The notes under the pieces: generated by a model
The model's input: only the letters and a program-made list of their open reading frames with translations
Told to the model about the DNA's origin: nothing
Databases searched by the model: none
Part shown: in pieces, positions 33,874 to 42,555 of the stretch
Layout of the letters: each line of letters starts with the position of its first letter
Numbering within the stretch: the first letter of the stretch is position 1
From: CAKOSP01 sp964370755
GTDB taxonomy: Bacteria > Bacillota_I > Bacilli_A > RF39 > UBA660
DNA: 64,000 nt
Direction of reading: 5' to 3'
NCBI GenBank assembly: GCA_964370755.1
Contig: CAYJKL010000002.1
Location: forward strand, 1-64,000
Position numbers and translations under genes: made by a program

Positions 33874-34857
33874 TCAACTTTTTATAGCAAGCACTATAAG
33901 TCCTACTAAGATAAGTGCTGATACTCCTATGATAATATATTTAAGAGAACTATTTTCTTCTTTTTCCTCTTTTTCTTCGATTACTAGAGAGTCTGTGTTT
34001 TCTTCATTTTCATTATTTTCTTCTGTTACTTCTTCTTCTGTTTCTATGTTTTGCTGCTCTCCAGCTGGCAAGTTTTTTTCTACTAAGGTGTAGATTCCAG
34101 GTTCGTTTACAGTAAATGCGTACATACCATTTTCATTTGTTACGTCAATATAATTCCCACTTACTAAATCATTATTTAGATTTATTGCTGCGATATTTTC
34201 TGAAACGGAAGATGCGTTTAAATATACTTTAATATCATCGTGAAAATTATCTATTTTTTCATACTCTGTACTGTAATTATAATTATTATTTTCTATTACT
34301 GTGTATGTTGCACTTATATCATATATATTGTTTGATGCAAGTGTTATGTTATTACTTGTTATAAAGCTTTGTTTATCGCTTGTTACATCGTTTACTTTTA
34401 CATCATAATATATTTGCTCAGTGTACTGATTTTTATAGACTTGACCGCTTTTGTATGTTTCACTAAAACTTACTAAAAGCTTATAATTGTCACTTGATAC
34501 TTCTAAAGCATCAATGTTTTCAACTGTAACATCTACTTTACTTTCATCACCTTCAATAAGCGTTTCGTCTAAAAACCAATAATATGTTAAATAATCTTCA
34601 TAGTCTTGCACTACTGGAAAACTAAATGTTTCATCTATTAAATCATCTTCATTTGCTATAGCAAGATAATCTTGAACAGTCATTGTTGTTTTTCTTACAT
34701 AAAGGTAACTATCCATCGGATAAATCATATTAACTTCTGTGTAATCTTCATTATATGTTTGTAAATGAGGAGACCCGCCTTTATCTATGTGAGGACAAGC
34801 AAAAACATTAAGGGGAAGCATACATATACATATAATAATTTTAAATATTTTCTTCAT
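33874..34857 (-). CDS. Exported protein with C-terminal membrane anchor, unknown
   Basis: A signal peptide (about 1-20, KIIICICMLPLNVFA) precedes beta-rich domains, a Glu/Asn-rich low-complexity linker (about 270-302), and a C-terminal membrane helix LKYIIIGVSALILVGLIVLA followed by a Lys. This is a cell-wall-spanning type I membrane protein; the expected LPxTG is missing (only LPAGEQ is near). It overlaps the end of the YibE/F gene by 17 bases and is thus coupled to it. No family recognised. Confidence 0.8.
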   Translation of the reverse strand: MKKIFKIIICICMLPLNVFACPHIDKGGSPHLQTYNEDYTEVNMIYPMDSYLYVRKTTMTVQDYLAIANEDDLIDETFSFPVVQDYEDYLTYYWFLDETLIEGDESKVDVTVENIDALEVSSDNYKLLVSFSETYKSGQVYKNQYTEQIYYDVKVNDVTSDKQSFITSNNITLASNNIYDISATYTVIENNNYNYSTEYEKIDNFHDDIKVYLNASSVSENIAAINLNNDLVSGNYIDVTNENGMYAFTVNEPGIYTLVEKNLPAGEQQNIETEEEVTEENNENEENTDSLVIEEKEEKEENSSLKYIIIGVSALILVGLIVLAIKS

Positions 34858-35953
34858 CTTTTGTTTTTCCTTTCTTGTTTATAAGTATAAATACAAATAT
34901 CGTAATTGGTATTGATGCAAGTAGACCAATGCTCCCTGCTATTGCCCTTATTATTTCTGTTGAAATTGATTCTAAGTTAATTATTTCACTAACACTTTTT
35001 TCAAAACCTACGAATAATAGTATTGTAGATAAAGAACTTCCAGTATAAGCTAGTATTAATGTATTAACCATTGTACCCATAATGTCTTTACCTATATTAA
35101 ATCCAGATTTAATTAATTTTTTATCACTTATTTTTGGATTATGACTTTTAATTTCAGTAAGTGAGGAAGTAAGCTCCATCGCAACATCCATACATGCTCC
35201 GAGCGCTCCAATTATTATACCTGCAAATAGTAAGCCTTTGAAATCAAACTCAAACTCTAACTGTAAGTAATATAGCATTTGCTCACTTTCTGATGCTACT
35301 CCAGTTAAGTGCATAATTGATGAGAAAATAGTAGCAATTAGTCCCGCTAAAACAAGGCCACCTACTACTCCTATTATTGCTACTAGAGTTTTTTTAGTAA
35401 ATCCATTTGTAATTACAAATGTTAGTACCGTTGATAATATACATGTTACTACTGATAATAATACCGGACTATATCCTTTAAGCAAAAGTGGTATTAAACC
35501 AAATAATATTAGAAGGATTGTAATTATAAGCGAGATAAGTGCTTTAAGTCCTTTTATTTTTCCAAGAATTATTACAAACAACATAAATATTATTATTAAT
35601 AAAATTAGATAATTTGATTTTTCGAAACTATGGAAGTAGAAAGATACTTCATCACCTTCGGTAGTTGCTACTACATTTATTTTATCACCTTCTGAAAGTT
35701 CTATATCATTACTTCCTCCAGTAAGTGTATTAGTAATAGTGTCTTTTGAACCTTCGTACTTATCACTAAGTATTTCAATTTCTAAAGTTTGAATTTTCGT
35801 ATCATTTATTTCTTTTATTTCTAGAACTTCTATAACTTTAGCAACGTATAAATCTGTTTGAAATTCTTCACTTAAATTTTCATTTGACGCAAAAACGTTA
35901 AGTGGTAATATTAGAAATACTATTAAAAGGAGTAATTTACTCTTTATATTCAT
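34841..35953 (-). CDS. YibE/F family membrane protein
   Basis: Signal peptide and a roughly 100-residue extracellular domain are followed by about seven membrane segments from residue 120 onward (LILLIIIFMLFVIILGKIKG, then LISLIITILLILFGLIPLLL). ALGACMDVAMELTSSLTEIK and GFNIGKDIMGTMVNTLILAYTG are conserved marks of the YibE/F family. Function of the family is not established. The ATG overlaps the lipoprotein gene upstream by 17 bases and lacks a strong ribosome binding site, so translation is probably coupled. Confidence 0.9.
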   Translation of the reverse strand: MNIKSKLLLLIVFLILPLNVFASNENLSEEFQTDLYVAKVIEVLEIKEINDTKIQTLEIEILSDKYEGSKDTITNTLTGGSNDIELSEGDKINVVATTEGDEVSFYFHSFEKSNYLILLIIIFMLFVIILGKIKGLKALISLIITILLILFGLIPLLLKGYSPVLLSVVTCILSTVLTFVITNGFTKKTLVAIIGVVGGLVLAGLIATIFSSIMHLTGVASESEQMLYYLQLEFEFDFKGLLFAGIIIGALGACMDVAMELTSSLTEIKSHNPKISDKKLIKSGFNIGKDIMGTMVNTLILAYTGSSLSTILLFVGFEKSVSEIINLESISTEIIRAIAGSIGLLASIPITIFVFILINKKGKTKDEENI

Positions 35954-36518
35954 AAGCTTCTAAAACCATTTCTTGATGTCTTTCATCTATTCTATTAATT
36001 CCTGGTATTAAACTGTTATAAAAATATATATCAGTAACACCTATCATTCCATTATCTCTTATATAATCTAGGTTTATCCCAGAACCTGTTGCTCCGCTTC
36101 TGTTATCAATTATTTCTCCGTATGGATAATTTTCATCACCAGAGTGTTCAAATGGCGCGATTGATGCAGCTATTTTTGTATCACCAATTGTAACTATAAT
36201 AGGTCTTCTTATAATAGACCAAACTCCGCCCGATGTACTTTTAAGTTTATCTGTATCTTCCTGCGTTAAAGTTTCAACGTCAGCAAGCGTATCAAATCCA
36301 CCTTCAATTCTTCTAACGTTATATGTAGTTCCAGTTTCAATATCATAAACTTCTGCTTCCATTCCTTCTTCAAAAAGTTCTAAAGCATCTACATAATTCA
36401 TTAACTCTGAATAACTTGTTTCTTCCGGAGAAGTTGTTGTTTCTACTGGTTTTTCTTCCTCGCCGCATCCTGCAGTTAGTAGTACTAAACCCATTATCAT
36501 AAATAATTTCTTTTTCAT
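35937..36518 (-). CDS. Lipoprotein with conserved FNVRR/HQ-type extracellular domain
   Basis: Lipobox LLTAGC puts the acylated Cys at about residue 18. The mature domain carries EVYDIETGTTYNVRRIEGG, DVETLTQEDTDKL, IIRRPIIVTIGDTKIAASI, and IYFYNSLIPGINRIDERHQEMV. The same order (NVRR, AD..LT..DT, RP.IV, AAS, final D..HQ) recurs in many Firmicute exported proteins, often with peptidoglycan-binding modules; its function is unknown to me. It opens the three-gene overlapping unit with YibE/F and the C-terminally anchored protein. Start has GAGG. Confidence 0.83.
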   Translation of the reverse strand: MKKKLFMIMGLVLLTAGCGEEEKPVETTTSPEETSYSELMNYVDALELFEEGMEAEVYDIETGTTYNVRRIEGGFDTLADVETLTQEDTDKLKSTSGGVWSIIRRPIIVTIGDTKIAASIAPFEHSGDENYPYGEIIDNRSGATGSGINLDYIRDNGMIGVTDIYFYNSLIPGINRIDERHQEMVLEAYEYKE

Positions 36519-36566
36519 TTTCTTTACCTCATAAGTAACTTTGTTACCATATAAATTATAACATAC

Positions 36567-36591
36567 AAAAAGGTTTAATTAAACCCTTTTT
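36567..36591 (-). terminator. Terminator of the Cys-rich gene
   Basis: AAAAAGG-TTTAA and its imperfect complement with CCCTTTTT form a hairpin overlapping the stop codon at 36579, followed on the minus strand by T-rich sequence. Confidence 0.6.
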
Positions 36592-37037
36592 AACTCCATA
36601 TTATTTTTATAGTAGTTTTCAAGTGCTTTGAATAAACCTGGTGATGCGTCTAAACACATTTCACTTTGTAGTGTACTAATGTTGTCAAATCCAACTTCAT
36701 TTATTACTTCGAATGGATATATGTTAATTACATTTAATGCTTCACTATATAAAGCACAGTGATAAAAACCATTTAAGTCTTTAAACACTATATTTGCTCC
36801 TGTTTCAGTAAAATTAATAATTGTATAACAAATACCATTTTTTTCTAGAAGTGCTCCATAACTTTTTATAGACGCTCCATCATAAAATATTTCATATTTG
36901 CAGTTTCCACCGCAGTTGTGCATGCAAGATGCACAACCTTTAAATTCTTTTGTTTTAAAAATTATTCCTTCATTTGTACCTTTAAATATTTTAAGTTTAA
37001 AGTGTTTTATAATTTCATCTAATAATATATTATTCAT
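36579..37037 (-). CDS. Small Cys-rich protein, unknown (possible metal binding)
   Basis: No family recognised. The 152-residue protein has no signal peptide. A tight cluster FKGCASCMHNCGGNCKYEIF (about 32-51; spacing C-x2-C-x3-C-x3-C) suggests zinc or Fe-S binding, with further cysteines in GICYTI, FYHCALY and SEMCLDAS. It lies between the envelope gene group and spoVIF, all on the minus strand. Start has AAAAGGAG. Confidence 0.75.
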   Translation of the reverse strand: MNNILLDEIIKHFKLKIFKGTNEGIIFKTKEFKGCASCMHNCGGNCKYEIFYDGASIKSYGALLEKNGICYTIINFTETGANIVFKDLNGFYHCALYSEALNVINIYPFEVINEVGFDNISTLQSEMCLDASPGLFKALENYYKNNMELKRV

Positions 37038-37094
37038 TTTTCTCCTTTTTGTGTTTCTATATTATACTACAAAATGAAGAAAAATGAAGTTTTT

Positions 37095-37337
37095 TTAAAA
37101 CATTTTATCTATATTATTTGGAACCTGGTCTTTAGATATTTTCCCTACTATTTTGTTTACTTGCTCGTCGCTTACATTTTTACCAGTTGCTTTACTTAAA
37201 ACATTTATTACCTCTCTAATAGTTTTTTCATCTTTCATATTTCCATTTTGAAGTTTTTCTGCTAATCCTATAATAGTATTTTTATCAACGTTTGTCTTTT
37301 TTTCTATTTTCTTAAATAGATCATCATTTAGTTTCAT
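37095..37337 (-). CDS. spoVIF: Stage VI sporulation protein F (SpoVIF)
   Basis: SpoVIF is a small mother-cell protein needed for late coat assembly. The 80-residue sequence LFKKIEKKTNVDKNTIIGLAEKLQNGNMKDEKTIREVINVLSKATGK-like pattern (Phe-x-x-Ile-Glu-Lys-Lys-Thr start, Asp-Glu-Lys-Thr-Ile-Arg centre) fits the family, whose members are about 80-90 residues. Start has GGGGGA. It is divergent from the uraA leader, separated by about 80 bases of AT-rich promoter DNA. Confidence 0.85.
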   Translation of the reverse strand: MKLNDDLFKKIEKKTNVDKNTIIGLAEKLQNGNMKDEKTIREVINVLSKATGKNVSDEQVNKIVGKISKDQVPNNIDKMF

Positions 37338-37415
37338 AAATCCCCCTACAATAGAGTATGTAATTAATACAAATTGGTTAATTTACACTAATAACGTATA
37401 GTAGAATACTTTTAC

Positions 37416-37444
37416 TTGCTATTACAATTATATTATGGTAAGAT
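37416..37444 (+). promoter_or_regulatory. Extended -10 promoter of uraA-upp
   Basis: TTGCTA (37416-37421), a 17-base spacer, and TAAGAT (37439-37444) preceded by TGG. Transcription should start near 37451, only about 13 bases before the leader ATG. Confidence 0.65.
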
Positions 37445-37463
37445 TTTTTAAAGAGGTAAATTT

Positions 37464-37535
37464 ATGAAAAAAAATTGTGTGGGTAAATTCTTTTTTGTTA
37501 AAACTAACGATCTTTTTTCTATTCTCATCATTTAA
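37464..37535 (+). CDS. 23-residue leader peptide of the uraA-upp attenuator
   Basis: ORF beginning MKKNCVGKFFFVKT with AAAGAGG seven bases upstream of the ATG. It ends TAA at 37533-37535, inside the loop of the terminator at 37523-37553. The coding sequence contains two U-rich tracts (TTCTTTTTTG at 37488-37496 region, CTTTTTTCT at 37512-37520), where RNA polymerase would pause at low UTP. It lacks runs of one regulatory amino acid. This is the design of the E. coli pyrBI leader, in which close coupling of ribosome and polymerase prevents the terminator forming. Confidence 0.6.
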   Translation: MKKNCVGKFFFVKTNDLFSILII

Positions 37536-37553
37536 TTGATGGGATTTTTTTTT
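37523..37553 (+). terminator. Leader attenuator terminator before uraA
   Basis: TCTCATCA pairs with TGATGGGA (one wobble) around TTTAAT, followed by nine T (37545-37553). It lies 31 bases before the uraA ATG in the same direction and is therefore a conditional terminator, not an end-of-gene one. Confidence 0.85.
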
Positions 37554-37584
37554 GCTTTTTTAGTTGTTTTAGAGGAGGAAAATT

Positions 37585-38871
37585 ATGAAAAAAAACAATG
37601 ACTTAATTTTGGATGTCCACGAAAAGCCTAAGCTTTATAAATGGATTATCTTAGCATTCCAACATGTGTTTGCAATGTTTGGAGCAACAATACTTGTTCC
37701 GATACTAGTTAATGGCGCTGCTGGCGCCGAGGTGTTATCAACATCTGTTACCTTAGTAGCATCTGGAGTTGGTACACTTATTTATATTTTATGTACTAAG
37801 GGTAAAAGTCCAGTTTACCTAGGTTCATCATTTGCATTTATTACTCCTATTATTGTTGCATATGCAGCAAGTGGTAGAGCTAGCGTATTTACTGCACTTA
37901 TGGTAATAGGTCTTGTATATGTTCTTGTTGCACTTTTAATTAAATTTATTGGCAAAAATTGGATTGATAAAGTCCTGCCACCAATAATAGTTGGACCTAT
38001 GATTATGATAATTGGTTTATCACTAGCTCCTACTGCTGTTGCACAAATTGGACTTAACTCAGCAGAAATTCCTTGGGAAAATATAGTAGTTGCACTTACA
38101 TCATTTTTAGTAACTGGGCTTCTTGCTATTAAAGGTAAAGGATTTTTAAAAATTATACCATTTTTACTAGGTATATCATCTGGGTACATTTTAGCAGTGA
38201 TACTTGGTATGGTTGATTTTGATTTAATAACGTCTGCATCATTTTTTGAAACACCAGACTTTTATGTAGCGTTTGCTAGTTATAGTTTAGACTTTGCTGC
38301 ACTTCTTACAATTGTACCTATTGCTCTAGTTACTATTGCTGAGCATATTGGAGATCATAAAGTTTTAAGTGAAATTCTTGGTAGAGATTTAACTAAAGAC
38401 CCTGGACTTGATAGAACTCTTATGGGAGATGGTCTTGCAACACTTTTTGCTGGGTTCATAGGAGGTCCTGCTAATACTACATATGGAGAAAATACATCTG
38501 TTGTTGGAATGACAAAAGTAGCATCTGTTTGGGTAATAGGACTTGCCGCTATAATAGCAATTTGCTTTGGTTTTTTAGGAAGCGTGTCTGCATTTATTGC
38601 ATCAATTCCATCAGCTGTACTTGGAGGAGTTTCAATACTACTTTATGGGTTTATAGCAGTAAATGGTCTTAAAATTATAGTTAATAACAAAATTAATTTT
38701 AATAATACTAAAAATATAGTAGTTGCTGCTACGATGCTTGTTTTAGGACTAGGTGGTGCTATGATAGCAATTAATACAAATGATATATCTCTTACTATTT
38801 CAGGTATGAGTTTAGCTGCTATAATTGGTGTACTTCTTAATATACTAATTCCAGAAGGTAAGAAAAAATGA
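37585..38871 (+). CDS. uraA: Uracil permease (UraA/PyrP, NCS2 family)
   Basis: The 428-residue protein is a membrane uracil-proton symporter. Family marks: LYKWIILAFQHVFAMFGATILVP at the start, GSSFAFITPI (TM3), and the TM8-10 region with IVPIALVTIAEHIGDHK and FIGGPANTTYGENTSVVGMTK. It is preceded by a strong GAGGAGG and overlaps upp by four bases (ATGA), forming a uracil uptake-salvage unit controlled by the leader attenuator. Confidence 0.95.
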   Translation: MKKNNDLILDVHEKPKLYKWIILAFQHVFAMFGATILVPILVNGAAGAEVLSTSVTLVASGVGTLIYILCTKGKSPVYLGSSFAFITPIIVAYAASGRASVFTALMVIGLVYVLVALLIKFIGKNWIDKVLPPIIVGPMIMIIGLSLAPTAVAQIGLNSAEIPWENIVVALTSFLVTGLLAIKGKGFLKIIPFLLGISSGYILAVILGMVDFDLITSASFFETPDFYVAFASYSLDFAALLTIVPIALVTIAEHIGDHKVLSEILGRDLTKDPGLDRTLMGDGLATLFAGFIGGPANTTYGENTSVVGMTKVASVWVIGLAAIIAICFGFLGSVSAFIASIPSAVLGGVSILLYGFIAVNGLKIIVNNKINFNNTKNIVVAATMLVLGLGGAMIAINTNDISLTISGMSLAAIIGVLLNILIPEGKKK

Positions 38872-39494
38872 AAGAAGTAGTACTTGATCATCCTCTTATT
38901 ACTCATAAACTTTCTATTCTTAGAAATGTAAATACTTGTACTAAAGAGTTTAGAGAATTAATTAAAGAAATATCAGTTTTACTTTGTTATGAAGCCACTA
39001 AAGATATTAATCTTAAGGACGTGACTATAAATACACCTATGGAAAAATATCATACAAAGATGCTTGTTTGTGATGATTTTGCTTTTGTTCCTATACTTAG
39101 AGCAGGACTTTCCATGGTAGATGGAATAATAAATATTATACCTAATGCTAGAGTTGGACATATTGGACTTTATAGAAATGAGGAAACCTTAAAACCTGTT
39201 GAGTACTATTATAAAATGCCTAAAGACATCAATAGGAAAACAGTATTTTTATTAGATCCGATGCTTGCAACTGGAGGGTCTGCTATAGCTGCAGTAGATA
39301 AACTTAAAGAAAGCGGAGCTACTAAAATTAAATTTTTATGTATTATAGCTGCTCCTGAAGGTTTAGAAGCACTTAAAAAAGCACATCCTGATGTAGAAAT
39401 ATTTGCAGCTACTGTAGATAGATGTCTTAGTAATATAGGTTATATAATGCCAGGTCTTGGAGATGCTGGAGATAGAGTTTATGGAACCAAATAA
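38868..39494 (+). CDS. upp: Uracil phosphoribosyltransferase
   Basis: Converts uracil plus PRPP to UMP. The 208 residues contain the PRPP-binding LLDPMLATGGSAIAAVD and the conserved IIAAPEGLEALKKAHPDVEIFAATVDRC-type region followed by GYIMPGLGDAGDR at the C-terminus. Length is normal. Its ATG overlaps the uraA stop (ATGA), so the two are translated together; the bidirectional terminator follows immediately. Confidence 0.97.
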   Translation: MKEVVLDHPLITHKLSILRNVNTCTKEFRELIKEISVLLCYEATKDINLKDVTINTPMEKYHTKMLVCDDFAFVPILRAGLSMVDGIINIIPNARVGHIGLYRNEETLKPVEYYYKMPKDINRKTVFLLDPMLATGGSAIAAVDKLKESGATKIKFLCIIAAPEGLEALKKAHPDVEIFAATVDRCLSNIGYIMPGLGDAGDRVYGTK

Positions 39495-39526
39495 AAAAAT
39501 AGTTTTTTAAAAGCTATTTTTTTATT
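39493..39526. terminator. Bidirectional terminator between upp and the rhodanese gene
   Basis: AAAAAATAG and CTATTTTTT pair with inner TTTT/AAAA, giving T runs on both strands, between convergent genes whose stop codons overlap it. Confidence 0.85.
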
Positions 39527-39917
39527 TTACTAATTTTCCTGTGTAATCTAGTATTCCGCCTGCATCATATACATTTGTAAATCCCAGAGAGTCTAGTATA
39601 CTTTTTGCATCAGAACTTCTTACACCACTTCTGCAGTATACAAAAATTTGTGTATCTTTATTATATAGTTCTTTAAAAGATTCATCAATTTCATCAAGTG
39701 GAATATTAACACTTCCATCTATATGACCTTCATCAAACTCTTCTTTTGTTCTTACATCAATTATAACTCCATTATCTGTTATAATTTCATACATTTCATC
39801 AAAGGTAACTTTGTAACTAGTTTTAGTTTCTACAGTTTCTTTTTCTTTATCACTTACAACCACTATTACTCCTATTATTATACTTATTAGTAGTATAACT
39901 ACTATAAATTTTTTCAT
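39522..39917 (-). CDS. Membrane-anchored rhodanese-like sulfurtransferase
   Basis: One N-terminal membrane segment (about 3-21) precedes a single rhodanese domain, with GVIIDVRTKEEFDEGHIDGSVNIP and the catalytic loop VYCRSGVRSSDAKSIL containing the active Cys. It could transfer sulfane sulfur outside or act in thiol stress. The gene begins directly at the stop of the WG-like protein gene, so the two are cotranscribed. Confidence 0.9.
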   Translation of the reverse strand: MKKFIVVILLISIIIGVIVVVSDKEKETVETKTSYKVTFDEMYEIITDNGVIIDVRTKEEFDEGHIDGSVNIPLDEIDESFKELYNKDTQIFVYCRSGVRSSDAKSILDSLGFTNVYDAGGILDYTGKLVK

Positions 39918-41714
39918 TTATTTTTTTTCTCTCTTGTATCTTTGATATGCTTTTATATTTTCAAAGTATATACCATTAACTTCTAAATATTTATCTGCTT
40001 TTATATCTTCATTTGATATTGATACAGTTACATAATCATAAGAATTTTTTTCTGTTAAAATATTAGGGTCAAATACTTCAAAAACATTATTTTCATCATA
40101 AACTACTAGTTTTAAGTTTTCATCAATGCAATAATTCGTAAAATTTTCTAGTACTGTTTCTCCAGTTTTTAATGATACTATTTTATACATATTATCTATT
40201 TTAATTAAAATGTAGTTAACCATAAAGCATATAACTTCACTTACATTATCATGAAGTATTTCTCCTGTTATAACATCTCCTATTTCAAACGAATTATTTA
40301 TATCTTCACTAATTTCCCAGACACTAGATACTCCATTTTTTTGATTTTCTATGCGTTCACTTGGTGCCATAGTTACTAATTGTTTTGTAATTTTCTTTTC
40401 TTTATTTGCTATGAATATTTTGTTTTTTAGTAATTCTAAATGCAAAGCGTCATCATAAATTTGTTCTTTTTTATTTGCGTCATAAATAAAGTATTTAAGT
40501 GTATTATCTTCATCCCTTTTAGTACATAGAAATATGTTTGCATCTTTTACGTTTAATTTTTCTATTCGAAATAGAGGATTTTTAATTTCCATTTCTCCTG
40601 TTACAACATTATATAAATACCATCCATCACCACATAATATTATTGAATGGGTATAACTTGCAGATTCATAACCTTTAACACCTGACTTTAATATACTTTC
40701 TTTCCCACTGCTATAGTTGAATAAATATTCTTCATTATTTTTATTTTTACAAATTGCAAATGTATCACTTATACTGTTTAATACTTCATCGCCCTCTTTT
40801 AGTATTATCTCGCCATTTGATGGATCTATAAGTGTTTTTTTGTTATCTATTTTGGCAAGTAATACAACCTTTTTTTGGTTTTTGACTTCTATAACCTTAA
40901 TTAATTTAAAACTTCCTATAAGTTCATCTATTCCATCTAGTAATGTTGTATTATTTTCATTTTCGTTGTCTATTAGTACATAAGAGTTATTTGATACGTA
41001 TTTTATATAATAAGAACCGTAAAATATTCTAGTCATTTTTGTTTTTCTATCGTATAGTTGTATTATTTTTTGATTTTTTGCTATCATTAAATCTCCAACA
41101 CAAAGCATATCTTCTTTGTTTATAGAACCATCAAAAATATATTCTTCAGTTTCACCACAAAGTATGTTACAAAAGTCTTTTTTTTCTAATGTAAAATAAT
41201 TATTGTGGCCATGTTTATGCACAAGTTCTAAATCACTTTCTATTAAATCTCCAGAAAAATTGTAAATATCTGTATATGTTTTTTTCTTGTTTTCGCGAAC
41301 ATTAAGAAATAAACCACTTTCTTCGTAATATTCATCATCTTCTTCTGCTTTTTTCGAGTATACTATTTCTCCTTTTTTTGCGTTATAAATTTCTAAGTTT
41401 CCATCGATTGTATCACATAAAAATACATATCCATGTCTTTGATTATGCAAATCTTGAATACACTTATATTCACAGTCAAATATTATTTTTCTTTTCTCTA
41501 AATCATAAAGTCCATCTAAGTTATTTTCCTCTGTCATTATTATGAATTTATCATCTATAATTAGAAATCCTTTTTTGTAATTACATGGAAAAATTTCTCT
41601 TTTATTACTATCTAAAAGTCCATAGTTATTTCCTTTTTTAGTTAAGTAAAAATTTTCTCCATATTCGTATTTTTCTATTTTATCGTACTCTTTGTACATT
41701 ATTACATTTGGCAT
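39918..41714 (-). CDS. WG-repeat-like beta-propeller protein, unknown
   Basis: The 598 residues have no signal peptide and show repeated short motifs of the type NNYGLLDSNKREIFPCNY, NLDGLYDLEKRKIIFDCEY and LEIYNAKKGEIVYSKK, similar to WG repeats (Gly-x-x-Asp-x-x-Gly-x-x-Ile-Pro-x-Tyr). The repeats are spaced irregularly, consistent with a degenerate propeller. Cytoplasmic, function unknown. Start has GGAGGG. It precedes the rhodanese gene in one unit. Confidence 0.72.
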   Translation of the reverse strand: MPNVIMYKEYDKIEKYEYGENFYLTKKGNNYGLLDSNKREIFPCNYKKGFLIIDDKFIIMTEENNLDGLYDLEKRKIIFDCEYKCIQDLHNQRHGYVFLCDTIDGNLEIYNAKKGEIVYSKKAEEDDEYYEESGLFLNVRENKKKTYTDIYNFSGDLIESDLELVHKHGHNNYFTLEKKDFCNILCGETEEYIFDGSINKEDMLCVGDLMIAKNQKIIQLYDRKTKMTRIFYGSYYIKYVSNNSYVLIDNENENNTTLLDGIDELIGSFKLIKVIEVKNQKKVVLLAKIDNKKTLIDPSNGEIILKEGDEVLNSISDTFAICKNKNNEEYLFNYSSGKESILKSGVKGYESASYTHSIILCGDGWYLYNVVTGEMEIKNPLFRIEKLNVKDANIFLCTKRDEDNTLKYFIYDANKKEQIYDDALHLELLKNKIFIANKEKKITKQLVTMAPSERIENQKNGVSSVWEISEDINNSFEIGDVITGEILHDNVSEVICFMVNYILIKIDNMYKIVSLKTGETVLENFTNYCIDENLKLVVYDENNVFEVFDPNILTEKNSYDYVTVSISNEDIKADKYLEVNGIYFENIKAYQRYKREKK

Positions 41715-41763
41715 AAACTACCCTCCTAGTTAAAGGATAATATATTTCAAACATATAGTCAAT

Positions 41764-41783
41764 AAAAAAGCACTAAATAGTGC
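41764..41783 (-). terminator. Terminator of the six-helix membrane protein gene
   Basis: GCACT and AGTGC pair around AAAT, followed on the minus strand by TTTTTTATT, just before the stop codon end at 41786. Confidence 0.75.
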
Positions 41784-41785
41784 GA

Positions 41786-42358
41786 TTAAATTGTGGAATT
41801 TTTTGTTTTTTTATGTATATTGTTTAATATCGGAGTGATAATTGTTCCTAAGACTATTAAAATTATAATTATTAATATTATTCTTATAAAAAATCCGCTA
41901 TAGTCTATGATTTCCCAATATGTAGTAAGTAATATAAAGTTTAAAACTATTGATAAATATATTGTATAATTTCTGATTTTGTTTACTAATGAGTTATTGT
42001 TAATCAACAACATAAGTGATATATGACCCGTAGAAATTGCTATAGTTATCAATGATACTAGTATTTTTATTGTGTATTCGAAGGAAGTACTAATTATATC
42101 TATTAATCCCCATATAATTAAAATCAAAAAAATTGATCCTACTAGTGATGATAGTATACCGAACGTAGAAAACTTTTTATGTTTATCATAAATGGCAGAG
42201 CAACAAAGTCCAGGTATGCTGAATGCAAATATACTTGATGTAGTGCTTATTATTTTTGTCGTTAAGGAGTTTGATTCTCCAGCTATAATAATGTATATTC
42301 CGATTAAAGCACTGATTGTTAGTGTTGATATTAATAATTTTAGTATTTTATTTTTCAT
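41786..42358 (-). CDS. Integral membrane protein, unknown
   Basis: 190 residues with about six hydrophobic segments (for example FSIPGLCCSAIYD, VGSIFLILIIWGLIDII and FFIRIILIIIILIVLG). Loops are short and poorly charged, and no transporter or enzyme motif is visible. Start has AAAAGGAGAT. The downstream intergenic stretch (42359-42555) holds the zupT terminator and AT-rich promoter DNA; no gene is seen there. Confidence 0.75.
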   Translation of the reverse strand: MKNKILKLLISTLTISALIGIYIIIAGESNSLTTKIISTTSSIFAFSIPGLCCSAIYDKHKKFSTFGILSSLVGSIFLILIIWGLIDIISTSFEYTIKILVSLITIAISTGHISLMLLINNNSLVNKIRNYTIYLSIVLNFILLTTYWEIIDYSGFFIRIILIIIILIVLGTIITPILNNIHKKTKNSTI

Positions 42359-42485
42359 GTAAATTATCTCCTTTTTATATTTTTATATTTTTATTGTATC
42401 ATAATTAGCGGCAAAATTCTAGTGATATAGATTTTTTTTCTAATAAATATTTCTGAAATTTATACAAAAGAAGATACTTTTAATA

Positions 42486-42507
42486 AAACACCGATTTTCA
42501 TCAGTGC
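42486..42507 (-). terminator. Terminator of the ZIP transporter gene
   Basis: CACCGAT and ATCAGTG pair (one wobble) around TTTC, followed on the minus strand by TTTTATT, about 50 bases past the stop codon. Confidence 0.6.
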
Positions 42508-42555
42508 TAAAATAAACATTCTTAGTTATATATTAATTTTATAATTTAATCTTGA

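Noticed and set aside
34070..34100. LPxTG-like sorting signal (LPAGEQ) in the C-terminally anchored protein
   Set aside because: The motif lies far upstream of the membrane helix, lacks the Thr-Gly, and no sortase is nearby, so plain membrane anchoring is more likely.
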